Of a stretch of DNA of 52,616 nucleotides, positions 40,823 through 47,522 are shown in pieces. Location of the stretch: positions 1 to 52,616 of IMG/VR virus record IMGVR_UViG_3300020193_000035; one strand, written 5' to 3'. Source of the DNA: a virus. Position 1 is the first letter of the stretch. Each line of letters begins with the position of its first letter. Made by a program: the position numbers and the translations under genes. A model generated the notes under the pieces. It was not told the origin of the DNA, searched no databases, and saw only the letters and a list, made by a program, of their open reading frames with translations.

Positions 40823-40852
40823 ACCCCGGATCGAAAGATACCGGGGTTTTTT
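40823..40852 (+). terminator. Rho-independent terminator
   Basis: ACCCCGGATC stem with GAT-A-CCGGGGT (one bulged A), GAAA loop, then six T. Confidence 0.88.
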
Positions 40853-40872
40853 ATTCATCGGACACAAAGAGG

Positions 40873-40901
40873 TTGACTGGCGCAACGAAGCTTAGTATAG
40901 T
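40873..40901 (+). promoter_or_regulatory. Sigma70-type promoter of the first tRNA run
   Basis: TTGACT, 17 bases, TATAGT, after a terminator and ~140 bases before tRNA-Pro. The leader 40908-41045 holds no convincing gene, only a small CTGCG/CGCAG hairpin near 40982. Confidence 0.75.
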
Positions 40902-41045
40902 ACCATCACTACGTGCGATGCGGAACGAGACTGCGGAAGGCACGCTAAACTTCTTCCATATGGGCGGAGGCCAGGATGAAATCTGCGGCGGTAACGCAGA
41001 GAGTAAAATTGGTCGGCGATCATTGGAACGAATGTTAAAGTATAT

Positions 41046-41124
41046 CTCGGTGTAGGATAGTCTGGTTCATTCCGCCTGCTTTGGGAGCAGGATGTCGCAA
41101 GTTCGAATCTTGCCACCGAGACCA
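41046..41124 (+). tRNA. tRNA-Pro(TGG)
   Basis: Perfect 7-bp acceptor (CTCGGTG with CACCGAG), anticodon loop TTTGGGA with TGG at 41082-41084, TTCGAAT T-loop and encoded CCA. First of a run of closely packed tRNAs behind the promoter at 40873. Confidence 0.95.
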
Positions 41125-41128
41125 TTAT

Positions 41129-41202
41129 TGGGGATTCGTCTAACGGTAGGACGTCGGATTTTGATTCCGACTATGGTGGTTCGAGTCCATCATCCCCAGC
41201 CA
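41129..41202 (+). tRNA. tRNA-Gln(TTG)
   Basis: Acceptor TGGGGAT with ATCCCCA, anticodon TTG at 41161-41163, discriminator G and encoded CCA. Confidence 0.95.
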
Positions 41203-41214
41203 ATTAGCCAATTT

Positions 41215-41289
41215 GGAGCGTTCGTCTATCGGCTAGGACGCTGGCCTTTCACGCCGGAAAGAGGGGTTCGATTCCCCTACGCTCTACCA
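41215..41289 (+). tRNA. tRNA-Glu(TTC)
   Basis: Acceptor GGAGCGT with ACGCTCT (first pair G-U), anticodon TTC at 41248-41250, T-loop TTCGATT and encoded CCA. The discriminator is A where G is usual. Confidence 0.94.
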
Positions 41290-41316
41290 AACACCATACT
41301 ATTTTGTATATTTAAT

Positions 41317-41394
41317 GTACCGATACCAGAGCGGTCTAATGGCTACGCCTGCAAAGCGTGTGATTCGTAGGTTCAAATCCTACTCGGTACTCCA
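41317..41394 (+). tRNA. tRNA-Cys(GCA)
   Basis: Acceptor GTACCGA with TCGGTAC, anticodon GCA at 41351-41353, discriminator T (the cysteine identity base) and encoded CCA. Confidence 0.94.
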
Positions 41395-41402
41395 AACGAA
41401 AT

Positions 41403-41485
41403 GCGCTAGTGGCGGAATTGGTAGACGCACTGGATTTAGGTTCCAGCGGGCAACCGTGGGGGTTCGAGTCCCTCCTGGCGCACCA
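41403..41485 (+). tRNA. tRNA-Leu(TAG)
   Basis: Acceptor GCGCTAG with CTGGCGC, long variable arm, anticodon TAG at 41437-41439 and encoded CCA. Confidence 0.95.
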
Positions 41486-41494
41486 ATGATCAAT

Positions 41495-41570
41495 GGGGGT
41501 GTAGCTCAGTTGGGAGAGCGTTAGCTTTGCAAGCTAAATGTCGTCGGTTCGATCCCGTCCACCTCCACCA
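41495..41570 (+). tRNA. tRNA-Ala(TGC)
   Basis: Acceptor GGGGGTG with CACCTCC, including the G3-U70 pair recognised by AlaRS. Anticodon TGC at 41528-41530, encoded CCA. Confidence 0.95.
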
Positions 41571-41577
41571 AATCAAT

Positions 41578-41656
41578 TCCGCAGAACCCGAGCTAGGTGC
41601 ATGGGCGTGACTGTTAATCACTGGTTAGCTGAGTTCGAATCTCAGATGCGGAGCCA
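41578..41656 (+). tRNA. tRNA-Asn(GTT)
   Basis: Acceptor TCCGCAG with ATGCGGA (mismatch at the seventh pair), anticodon GTT at 41613-41615 with one imperfect stem pair, T-loop TTCGAAT, discriminator G and encoded CCA. More degenerate than its neighbours but probably functional. Confidence 0.88.
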
Positions 41657-41660
41657 ATTT

Positions 41661-41739
41661 GACTCGTTAGCATAGTCTGGCCTATTGCGCCGCCCTGTCA
41701 CGGCGGAGGACACCGGTTCGAATCCGGTACGGGTCGCCA
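41661..41739 (+). tRNA. tRNA-Asp(GTC)
   Basis: Acceptor GACTCGT with ACGGGTC, anticodon stem CCGCC/GGCGG, anticodon GTC at 41697-41699, discriminator G and encoded CCA. Confidence 0.94.
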
Positions 41740-41746
41740 TATAAAT

Positions 41747-41823
41747 GAGTCAGTAGTTCCAATTGGCAGAACGGCAGTCTCCAAAACTGCATGTTGTAGG
41801 TTCGAATCCTACCTGGCTCGCCA
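41747..41823 (+). tRNA. tRNA-Trp(CCA)
   Basis: Acceptor GAGTCAG with CTGGCTC, anticodon CCA at 41781-41783, discriminator G and encoded CCA. Last tRNA before the minus-strand cupin gene. Confidence 0.94.
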
Positions 41824-41861
41824 GTTTAGTTTGTTTGATTTTTTTCGGTTTTGCTCTTTTA

Positions 41862-42518
41862 TCACTTGGCTAGATAGGTACGATTGAGCATGGTGTGGTT
41901 GTGGTCGGTAGGACCCCAATCACCATCAGGATGGAAAGCAATCACAGTCATGAAACTGTTTTCTGTGCGAAAGCGATGGCGTTCCTGCTCGGACAGAGAA
42001 AAGGTAGTGCCCGTGAGCAATGCATCTTCTTCTATCGCACCTGTTTCACCGTGGCTGCTGAATCCTTGTCCATCGATCACACAACCTATGCGTATGCTGG
42101 GGTGACGATGGAAAGTCTGGTCGATGCCAGGCGGGAAGTAAAGTAGATTGAGACTGCTGTCGCCCATGCGTGCTGGATACACCAGCAAGCTGTCGCTGCA
42201 CCCATCGATGTAACTGAGTCGGCCTTGTTTTTCGACCCAGCCGATGGTGTTCATGACCATGTATCCTAGGCGCAAGACCAAGAACAAACGATCTTCGGCC
42301 ACGCCGTTGACCTTATTGGCTACGCTGAGTCCAAAGTATTGTCTTGCTTCCAGGTGATGTGTTTTGCCATCCACTTCCAAGTGGGAGTTGCCATAGCTGT
42401 AGCCATAGATAGAACAATACTTGGCGAACTCAGGCAATTGGAACTTTTCGTTGTGGAACATGTGTCCTTTGGTAGGATACATACTGGTGAGTTGGTCAAG
42501 ATTTTTGCCGATAAGCAT
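41862..42518 (-). CDS. Cupin-domain phage protein
   Basis: 218 residues. The C-terminal half has the cupin pattern: FPPGIDQTFHRHPSIRIGCV (His-x-His with upstream Gly) and, further on, HRFRTENSFMTVIAFHPDGD with a second metal His. An N-terminal ~100-residue domain precedes it. It could bind metal and act on a small molecule or sugar. It is antisense to the flanking tRNA genes, with a minus-strand ATAAATA box at 42542-42548 and AAAGGA upstream. Confidence 0.75.
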   Translation of the reverse strand: MLIGKNLDQLTSMYPTKGHMFHNEKFQLPEFAKYCSIYGYSYGNSHLEVDGKTHHLEARQYFGLSVANKVNGVAEDRLFLVLRLGYMVMNTIGWVEKQGRLSYIDGCSDSLLVYPARMGDSSLNLLYFPPGIDQTFHRHPSIRIGCVIDGQGFSSHGETGAIEEDALLTGTTFSLSEQERHRFRTENSFMTVIAFHPDGDWGPTDHNHTMLNRTYLAK

Positions 42519-42541
42519 TTGAAATATTTCCTTTCAATGAA

Positions 42542-42548
42542 TATTTAT
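42542..42548 (-). promoter_or_regulatory. Late-type promoter box, minus strand
   Basis: ATAAATA on the minus strand for the cupin gene starting at 42518. Confidence 0.6.
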
Positions 42549-42600
42549 TGTTCTAAAGAACAACCATGTCTGCCTCGAGCTAGGTTCGGGGCCGCGAATT

Positions 42601-42666
42601 CATTGCCGCCTGGTACATGCCAGTGAATGTTGGGTGCGAAAAGCCCAATACGGAGACATAACCGTA
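42601..42666 (+). other. Run of three short hairpins before tRNA-Tyr
   Basis: CTGG/CCAG with an outer CATT/AATG (42601-42629), TTGGG/CCCAA (42630-42648) and TACGG/CCGTA (42649-42666). The 130-base stretch holds no ORF and ends 15 bases before tRNA-Tyr. Confidence 0.4.
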
Positions 42667-42680
42667 GCGAACGAGATCGC

Positions 42681-42767
42681 GGGGAAGCGGCGAAGTTGGA
42701 GAGTCACGGCAGACTGTAAATCTGTTGCCTTAGGGCTGAGTTGGTTCGAATCCATCCTTCCCCACCA
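42681..42767 (+). tRNA. tRNA-Tyr(GTA)
   Basis: Class II tRNA with acceptor GGGGAAG/CTTCCCC, anticodon GTA at 42716-42718, long variable arm and encoded CCA. A TAAATA box begins at the base after the CCA. Confidence 0.94.
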
Positions 42768-42773
42768 TAAATA
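42768..42773 (+). promoter_or_regulatory. Late-type promoter box after tRNA-Tyr
   Basis: TAAATA begins immediately after the tRNA CCA. It would drive the iron-permease-like gene at 42910 with a ~125-base leader, which contains a small GATGT/ACATC hairpin and no gene. Confidence 0.55.
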
Positions 42774-42909
42774 TCCCAACCAAAAGATTTGGTCAAACAC
42801 AAGGATCAACCATGCCAAGCAGTGGTAGTATCTAGTCGATATTGACAAGTTAGATGTATCACATCTCCTGTTGGTATCGACGCAATATTCGCGTTAGCAG
42901 GAGAAGATC

Positions 42910-43224
42910 ATGGGCTCCTTCATCCAAAATAGATTCGAGATCCTGGCACATTGGATCTCAGCGAACCTAGGACATCCTTATGCTTTCACCAGCGCACTTT
43001 TTGTCGTGACGCTGTGGGCAGTGACAGGACCGGTCTTTGGTTACTCAGACACGTGGCAGCTGGTGATCAATACCAGCACCACCATCATCACTTTCCTCAT
43101 GGTGTTCTTGTTGCAGAATACTGGCAACAGGACCATTGAGGAACTGCACGAGCGCCTTAGGGTGCTTGAAGAACAGAACAATGAATTGTTACACGAGATC
43201 AGGCAGATGCGAGCTGCCGATTGA
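42910..43224 (+). CDS. Low-affinity iron permease-like membrane protein
   Basis: 104 residues. An amphipathic start leads to two hydrophobic segments (YAFTSALFVVTLWAVTGPVF and TSTTIITFLMVFLLQNTGNR) and a coiled-coil tail (EELHERLRVLEEQNNELL). SDTWQLVINT and TFLMVFLLQNT match the PF04120-type family named for low-affinity iron permeases. The transport role in that family is poorly established. CAGGAG precedes the ATG. Confidence 0.75.
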   Translation: MGSFIQNRFEILAHWISANLGHPYAFTSALFVVTLWAVTGPVFGYSDTWQLVINTSTTIITFLMVFLLQNTGNRTIEELHERLRVLEEQNNELLHEIRQMRAAD

Positions 43225-43262
43225 TGAGATACAACATTGGTTATATACTTTTTGCTGTTTGC

Positions 43263-43337
43263 GGGCGGTTAGCTCAGTGGTAGAGCGCCTCGTTTACACC
43301 GAGGATGTCGGGAGTTCGACCCTCTCACTGCCCACCA
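43263..43337 (+). tRNA. tRNA-Val(TAC)
   Basis: Acceptor GGGCGGT with ACTGCCC, anticodon TAC at 43295-43297, encoded CCA. Opens the second tRNA run. Confidence 0.95.
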
Positions 43338-43342
43338 GACAT

Positions 43343-43417
43343 GCCGGATTAGCTCAGCGGTAGAGCAGCGGTTTTGTAAACCGAAGGTCGGGAGTTCAAT
43401 CCTCTCATCCGGCACCA
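43343..43417 (+). tRNA. tRNA-Thr(TGT)
   Basis: Acceptor GCCGGAT with ATCCGGC, anticodon TGT at 43375-43377, T-loop TTCAATC and encoded CCA. Confidence 0.95.
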
Positions 43418-43423
43418 ATTTAT

Positions 43424-43499
43424 TGCGGGTTACGTCAGTGGTCAGACTATCAGGCTCATAACCTGAAGGACGGAGGTTCGAATCCTTCACCCGCAACCA
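43424..43499 (+). tRNA. tRNA-Met(CAT), elongator
   Basis: Acceptor TGCGGGT with ACCCGCA, anticodon stem CAGG/CCTG, anticodon CAT at 43457-43459, discriminator A and encoded CCA. No initiator-type GC run in the anticodon stem. Confidence 0.93.
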
Positions 43500-43537
43500 T
43501 ACCAAAATAATTAACGCAGTTGGCATTGAAAAATTAA

Positions 43538-43629
43538 GGAAGTGTGGCAGAGCCCGGTTTAATGCACCTGACTTGAAATCAGACGAGGGGGCGACTCCTC
43601 CGTGAGTTCGAATCTCACCGCTTCCGCCA
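43538..43629 (+). tRNA. tRNA-Ser(TGA)
   Basis: Class II tRNA; acceptor GGAAGTG/CGCTTCC, anticodon TGA at 43574-43576, long variable arm, discriminator G and encoded CCA. Confidence 0.95.
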
Positions 43630-43657
43630 AACCTGGTTTGGCTGTTTTGAAGATTAA

Positions 43658-43749
43658 GGTGGGTTGGCCGAGAGGTTGAAGGCACTGGTTTGCTAAACCG
43701 GCGTACCTTGTAAAAGGTACCATTGGTTCGAATCCAATACCCACCGCCA
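43658..43749 (+). tRNA. tRNA-Ser(GCT)
   Basis: Class II tRNA; acceptor GGTGGGT/ACCCACC, anticodon GCT at 43692-43694, variable arm with a GTACC/GGTAC helix, discriminator G and encoded CCA. Confidence 0.95.
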
Positions 43750-43753
43750 TATC

Positions 43754-43830
43754 GCCTCCGTAACTCAGTGGACTAGAGTCATGCGCTTCGAACGCATTGG
43801 TCGGGGGTTCGAATCCCTCCGGAGGCTCCA
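43754..43830 (+). tRNA. tRNA-Arg(TCG)
   Basis: Acceptor GCCTCCG/CGGAGGC, anticodon stem ATGCG/CGCAT, anticodon TCG at 43788-43790, encoded CCA. The discriminator is T, unusual for arginine. Confidence 0.92.
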
Positions 43831-43847
43831 GGGCATATAGTTCAGTT

Positions 43848-43921
43848 GCGGGCGTGATGTAATGGAAGCCTGAAACCCTGCCATGGTTTACGCACGAGTT
43901 CGATTCTCGTCGCCCGCTCCA
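43848..43921 (+). tRNA. tRNA-Gly(GCC)
   Basis: Acceptor GCGGGCG/CGCCCGC, anticodon GCC at 43880-43882, discriminator T as usual for glycine, encoded CCA. Confidence 0.94.
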
Positions 43922-43974
43922 CTTTATCCCACCTAGTATTCTCACGGACATCGCAATGGGAGTTTGGTGACTTT

Positions 43975-44050
43975 GGGCCGGTAACTCAATAGGTAGAGTA
44001 TCAGACTTTTAATCTGAGAGTTGTGGGTTCAAGTCCCACCCGGCCCCCCA
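43975..44050 (+). tRNA. tRNA-Lys(TTT)
   Basis: Acceptor GGGCCGG/CCGGCCC, anticodon TTT at 44008-44010, T-loop TTCAAGT, encoded CCA. The discriminator reads C, which is unusual. Confidence 0.93.
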
Positions 44051-44054
44051 AACT

Positions 44055-44137
44055 GCAAGCATGGTGGAATTGGCAGACACGAGAGACTTAAAATCTTTTG
44101 CTTAGGCGTGCCGGTTCGAATCCGGCTGCTTGCACCA
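44055..44137 (+). tRNA. tRNA-Leu(TAA)
   Basis: Acceptor GCAAGCA/TGCTTGC, anticodon TAA at 44089-44091, class II variable arm, discriminator A and encoded CCA. Confidence 0.94.
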
Positions 44138-44160
44138 GGAATACCAAAATAATTTTTTCA

Positions 44161-44243
44161 GCCCTAGTGGTGGAATTGGTAGACACGCCTGACTCAAAAT
44201 CAGGTTCGCAAGAGTGGGGGTTCGAGTCCCTCCTGGGGCACCA
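44161..44243 (+). tRNA. tRNA-Leu(CAA)
   Basis: Acceptor GCCCTAG/CTGGGGC, anticodon CAA at 44195-44197, class II variable arm, encoded CCA. Sequence very close to tRNA-Leu(TAG), suggesting duplication. Confidence 0.95.
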
Positions 44244-44246
44244 AAA

Positions 44247-44252
44247 TAAATA
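44247..44252 (+). promoter_or_regulatory. Late-type promoter box
   Basis: TAAATA four bases after tRNA-Leu(CAA), before the oxygenase-like pair. Confidence 0.55.
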
Positions 44253-44269
44253 AAAAACTGCGAGAGAAC

Positions 44270-44821
44270 ATGTTCTTTACAAAGCTAAAATTACCTGTTG
44301 AATTGAAGCCATATGATTATGGAATGAACAACCCAGAAGAATTCTGCGAGTTGGAAATGTCAATGGACCATATCAATAGAGAGTTGCATGACTTTTTACG
44401 CAGTCTAAATTTAGAAATAATAAAGCCTCGATATTTTCACAGCGGCCCTCCACATATATATCGCTTGCACATAGACATTCCAACAAGACCAAATCGTTAC
44501 ACAAGGCTGAACTGGGTGTTTGGTGGTGCAGGAAGCGAAATGGTTTGGTATGCATCGAAACCAGGCAAGGTTCCAACTGTGATGCAAAATAACTTGGGTG
44601 AAAATTATCAAATATACGACCTTGAGGATTGTGACGAAATTGGACGAGGACATGTTATTGGTCCAAATCTTGTGGACGTGGGTACCATACACAATTTAAT
44701 AGGTGGTAGCGAACAGCGACATTGTTACTCTTTCTTTCTTAGAGATAAGAAAGGAAACGGTGATAGACTAGAATGGTCACAAGCGATTGAGAAATTTGCT
44801 CCGTTCATGGAGAGATCATGA
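44270..44821 (+). CDS. 2OG-Fe(II) oxygenase-like protein, paralogue A
   Basis: 183 residues. YRLHIDIP gives His67-x-Asp69, followed by RLNWVFGGAGSEMVWY. A distal His appears in VGTIHNLIGG and an Arg in SEQRHCYSFFL. The fold pattern is a double-stranded beta helix of the oxygenase or cupin type. The DNA is more AT-rich than the surrounding genes. It is coupled by ATGA to a clear paralogue, and a TAAATA box lies at 44247. Confidence 0.7.
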   Translation: MFFTKLKLPVELKPYDYGMNNPEEFCELEMSMDHINRELHDFLRSLNLEIIKPRYFHSGPPHIYRLHIDIPTRPNRYTRLNWVFGGAGSEMVWYASKPGKVPTVMQNNLGENYQIYDLEDCDEIGRGHVIGPNLVDVGTIHNLIGGSEQRHCYSFFLRDKKGNGDRLEWSQAIEKFAPFMERS

Positions 44822-45384
44822 ACGCTACCTCTGACAGATGCTATAGAAATATCAATATACCAGTGGATTTCAGGCCATGGGACTTTGGTTATGCAAACAA
44901 AAATGAATTTTGTGAGCTTGATATCAAGCCCAACATGGTCAATACAGAAATACATGATTTTTTTGATTCAATTGGTCTTGTGCTTTTACGAGGAAGATAT
45001 TTTCATTGTTTGCCCGGTGTGAGATACAATTTACACACAGACAATAAATTTGAATCCAGTAGAGAACTGATAAAAGTCAATTGGGTATTTGGTGGTGCAG
45101 GCAGCAATATGATTTGGTACAATCTTAAACCAGGTAAAGGTCCTAGGATCTATAAAAATAGCATGGGCGAAGAAATAGTAGGGTACAATGAAGAAGACTG
45201 TGTTGAAATATGCCGTGCACATATTCCCAAACTGGCGATTGTAAATGTTGCGGTTGTGCATACAATACAAAATGCAAACGAATTTAGAGATTGCTATTCT
45301 ATGGTATTGGCGCACAAGCATAATAAAGTAAGATTGGAATGGAATGAGTCTATGGAAAAGATGTCTCCATATATCACAAATTAG
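44818..45384 (+). CDS. 2OG-Fe(II) oxygenase-like protein, paralogue B
   Basis: 188 residues, colinear with the preceding protein: both have FCELxxxxxxxNxExHDFxxS near residue 27, NLHTDN (H-x-D), VNWVFGGAGSNMIWY, a VVHTIQNANEF distal His and a C-terminal LEWxxxxEKxxP. Tandem duplication followed by divergence is evident. The substrate is unknown. AT-rich like its partner. Confidence 0.7.
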   Translation: MNATSDRCYRNINIPVDFRPWDFGYANKNEFCELDIKPNMVNTEIHDFFDSIGLVLLRGRYFHCLPGVRYNLHTDNKFESSRELIKVNWVFGGAGSNMIWYNLKPGKGPRIYKNSMGEEIVGYNEEDCVEICRAHIPKLAIVNVAVVHTIQNANEFRDCYSMVLAHKHNKVRLEWNESMEKMSPYITN

Positions 45385-45385
45385 G

Positions 45386-45414
45386 TTGTTCTAAAACAAG
45401 CAATCTGTTATATT
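45386..45414 (+). promoter_or_regulatory. Weak sigma70-type promoter
   Basis: TTGTTC, 17 bases, TATATT, ahead of the tRNA-like fragment and the phosphoesterase gene. Confidence 0.4.
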
Positions 45415-45422
45415 ACAATATT

Positions 45423-45447
45423 GCGAGCGTGGAGAAATTGGTAAACA
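45423..45447 (+). pseudogene. 5' fragment of a tRNA-Leu-like gene
   Basis: GCGAGCG TGGAGAAATTGG TAAAC reads like the acceptor strand and D-arm of the nearby leucine tRNAs (GCGCTAG TGGCGGAATTGG TAGAC), then stops. No anticodon arm or CCA follows; the sequence passes into the AAGGAGG of the phosphoesterase gene. A recombination relic is likely. Confidence 0.55.
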
Positions 45448-45459
45448 AAGGAGGGCACG

Positions 45460-46062
45460 ATGCCTAGCGTATTCTTAGTAAGCGATACGCACTTTGGTCA
45501 CGAAAAGTGCTGCACGGTCTTCAAACGTGTAGACGGTAACCCGTTGCGTCCTTTTGCTTCAGCAGAAGAAATGGACGAAACCATGATCGCACTCTGGAAC
45601 GAACGTGTGCGCCCTTCTGACAAGGTCTACCACTTGGGTGATGTAGTGATCAGCCGCAAATACCTCAAGACGTTGAGCCGGCTCAATGGCGACAAGGTCT
45701 TGATCCGTGGCAATCATGATATCTTCCACTTGGAGGACTACCTGGAGCATTTCCGTGACGTGCGTGGTTACCATGTGATGAACGGACTTATTTTAAGTCA
45801 TATCCCTGTCCACGAATCAAGTCTTGGTAGGTTTGGTTGTAATATACACGGACACTTACACGCCAACAGAGTTATGAAGGCGAGAGGTGTCGATGTTAGA
45901 ACTGGTGAAATCTTATACAGCGATGAGATTGATCCAAGATACTGGTGTGCCTGTGTTGAACAAACAGACTTCGCTCCTATCCTGTTCGAGGATGTCTTAA
46001 AGAGGATTACGGAACAAGGTGGCACCGTGGGATTTAGAAACGGCAATGGGCCCACGATGTGA
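45460..46062 (+). CDS. Calcineurin-like metallophosphoesterase
   Basis: 200 residues with the full motif set: SDTHFGH (Asp9, His11), HLGDVV, RGNHD, LSHIP and GHLH. These ligate a two-metal centre. Small phage members can act on nucleotides or RNA ends; the substrate here is not visible. AAGGAGG, lying just after a truncated tRNA-Leu-like sequence, serves as ribosome binding site. Confidence 0.88.
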   Translation: MPSVFLVSDTHFGHEKCCTVFKRVDGNPLRPFASAEEMDETMIALWNERVRPSDKVYHLGDVVISRKYLKTLSRLNGDKVLIRGNHDIFHLEDYLEHFRDVRGYHVMNGLILSHIPVHESSLGRFGCNIHGHLHANRVMKARGVDVRTGEILYSDEIDPRYWCACVEQTDFAPILFEDVLKRITEQGGTVGFRNGNGPTM

Positions 46063-46065
46063 GTG

Positions 46066-46095
46066 TTGACACCGTGGGCTTCATGCATATATAAT
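46066..46095 (+). promoter_or_regulatory. Sigma70-type promoter of tRNA-Gly(TCC)
   Basis: TTGACA, 18 bases, TATAAT (perfect -35 and -10), 18 bases before the tRNA; the barrel gene downstream may share it. Confidence 0.85.
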
Positions 46096-46113
46096 GCCTG
46101 TGTGAAAAGATAT

Positions 46114-46188
46114 GCGGGTGTAGCTCAGTGGTAGAGCTTCTGCCTTCCAAGCAGAATGTCGTGGGTTCGAATCCCATCGTCCGCTCCA
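46114..46188 (+). tRNA. tRNA-Gly(TCC)
   Basis: Acceptor GCGGGTG/CGTCCGC, anticodon TCC at 46146-46148, discriminator T and encoded CCA. Separate from the main array and served by its own host-type promoter at 46066. Confidence 0.95.
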
Positions 46189-46220
46189 TTTTCATGCATT
46201 TACATAGAGGAAATCTAAAT

Positions 46221-46709
46221 ATGAAAAAAATCATCATCGCAGCACTGATGTCAATTGGTATCATGGGCGCAGCTAGCGCACAAAGTATCGTTACCGACGG
46301 TAAGACTTATGTTTCAGTTGGCGCCGGACGTGTGACAGCGTCCAACGACAAACGCACTGACTACAGTGTGACAGTTGGTCGTGAAATTGATCAGCAGCTA
46401 CGTGCTGAACTGTCATATGACTATCTTGATCCAAATTCAACGACGAATGTTGCACGCGGTCAGGCAGTGATGGGCAACGCCATCGGCCAGTTCAAGGTCC
46501 CCGGAACCATCTTTGTTCCTTATGCTCTTGTGGGTACCGGTTATGGCTGGGACACCTTTGGCGATCGCGCACTGTACCAAGCAGGTGCAGGCGTGCGTGC
46601 TGAAGTTACCAAGCAGGTTGATCTGGATCTGCGCTTTAGGCGTATCGGCAATTTTGATAACGATGCACACAGCAATGTTGTCGCTGCTGGTGTCAGCTTC
46701 AAGTTCTGA
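46221..46709 (+). CDS. Outer-membrane beta-barrel protein
   Basis: 162 residues. Signal peptide MKKIIIAALMSIGIMGAASA, then alternating hydrophobic strands (KTYVSVGAGRVTAS, DYSVTVGREIDQQLRAELSY, IFVPYALVGTGYGW), ending in a C-terminal Phe (NVVAAGVSFKF), the signature recognised by the BAM machinery. It resembles small 8-stranded OmpA/OmpW-like barrels. A phage-made barrel could block receptors or alter permeability. It follows tRNA-Gly. Confidence 0.85.
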   Translation: MKKIIIAALMSIGIMGAASAQSIVTDGKTYVSVGAGRVTASNDKRTDYSVTVGREIDQQLRAELSYDYLDPNSTTNVARGQAVMGNAIGQFKVPGTIFVPYALVGTGYGWDTFGDRALYQAGAGVRAEVTKQVDLDLRFRRIGNFDNDAHSNVVAAGVSFKF

Positions 46710-46714
46710 TTGAT

Positions 46715-47503
46715 ATGAAGCTGGGCATCGTCGGAGTTGGTGTGATTGGTCGTGCGGTGCTTGCCGCCGCAGAGTCCAAAGGCTTCGAGACGGTGCTGGT
46801 AGATCATGCTTTGCAGGATTCACACAGCCTGCAAAGCATGTTATCTCAAAATACAGATGCCATCTTCATCTGCTTGCCTACTCCGGCATCGCCAGATGGA
46901 GGTTGTGACATTTCGACATTGCGTTCTGTATTGAATAGGATAGCATACAGAGGATATGATGGTCCCATCATATCGCACAGCACGGCTCCGTGGAAGTTTT
47001 ATGAATCCTGGAGCCAGATCATGCGCAATCTTGTGCACGTGCCAGAGTTTGTGACAGGCGCTGGTGCCAATCAAGAATACAAACAACAACAGCGCATGAT
47101 AATTGGTGGTGAGCTTTGGTCGACCAAAGCTGCTGCCGTGATACTGAATGCTTTGCTGTCACCGCAAGAGCTGATCCACATGCAAATAGGTGAAGCAGCT
47201 TTTGTGAAGTATCTGGCCAATTCGTTCCTGGCCACCAAGGTGGTATTCATGAATCAGATGTATGATCTTTGTCGTGCAGCTGGTATGGATTGGAACAACG
47301 TGAGTGGCGCAGCCCAGAGAGATACTAGGTTGGGAAACACACATTGGCAAGTACCGGGTCCAGATGGTCAGAGAGGATTTGGGGGAGCATGCTTTCCCAA
47401 GGACACTGATGCATTGTTACATCAGTCTGATCAGCTGGGGATCAGACTTTCGATATTGGAAGCGGCCCTAAAGGCCAACGAAAAGTTACGTAAGATATAT
47501 TAA
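46715..47503 (+). CDS. UDP-glucose/GDP-mannose dehydrogenase-like protein (short form)
   Basis: 262 residues. An N-terminal Rossmann motif (GIVGVGVIGRAV) and FICLPTPASPDGG start it. The central helical domain contains KYLANSFLATKVVFMNQM, and GFGGACFPKDTDAL holds the catalytic Cys of nucleotide-sugar dehydrogenases. The C-terminal UDP-binding domain is absent (usual length ~390-450). It may oxidise a nucleotide sugar for envelope or DNA-linked glycans. It starts five bases after the barrel gene. Confidence 0.85.
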   Translation: MKLGIVGVGVIGRAVLAAAESKGFETVLVDHALQDSHSLQSMLSQNTDAIFICLPTPASPDGGCDISTLRSVLNRIAYRGYDGPIISHSTAPWKFYESWSQIMRNLVHVPEFVTGAGANQEYKQQQRMIIGGELWSTKAAAVILNALLSPQELIHMQIGEAAFVKYLANSFLATKVVFMNQMYDLCRAAGMDWNNVSGAAQRDTRLGNTHWQVPGPDGQRGFGGACFPKDTDALLHQSDQLGIRLSILEAALKANEKLRKIY

Positions 47504-47522
47504 GGGGTTTGTATATCATGAC

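Noticed and set aside
40873-41055. 60-codon plus-strand frame before tRNA-Pro
   Set aside because: It has no ribosome binding site, starts at the promoter -35 box and runs into the tRNA.
43269-43951. Minus-strand frames across the tRNA array
   Set aside because: They lie over well-formed tRNA genes and their translations are tRNA complements.
46216-46221. TAAATA box before the barrel gene
   Set aside because: It overlaps the start codon, so it cannot serve as promoter for that gene; treated as chance.
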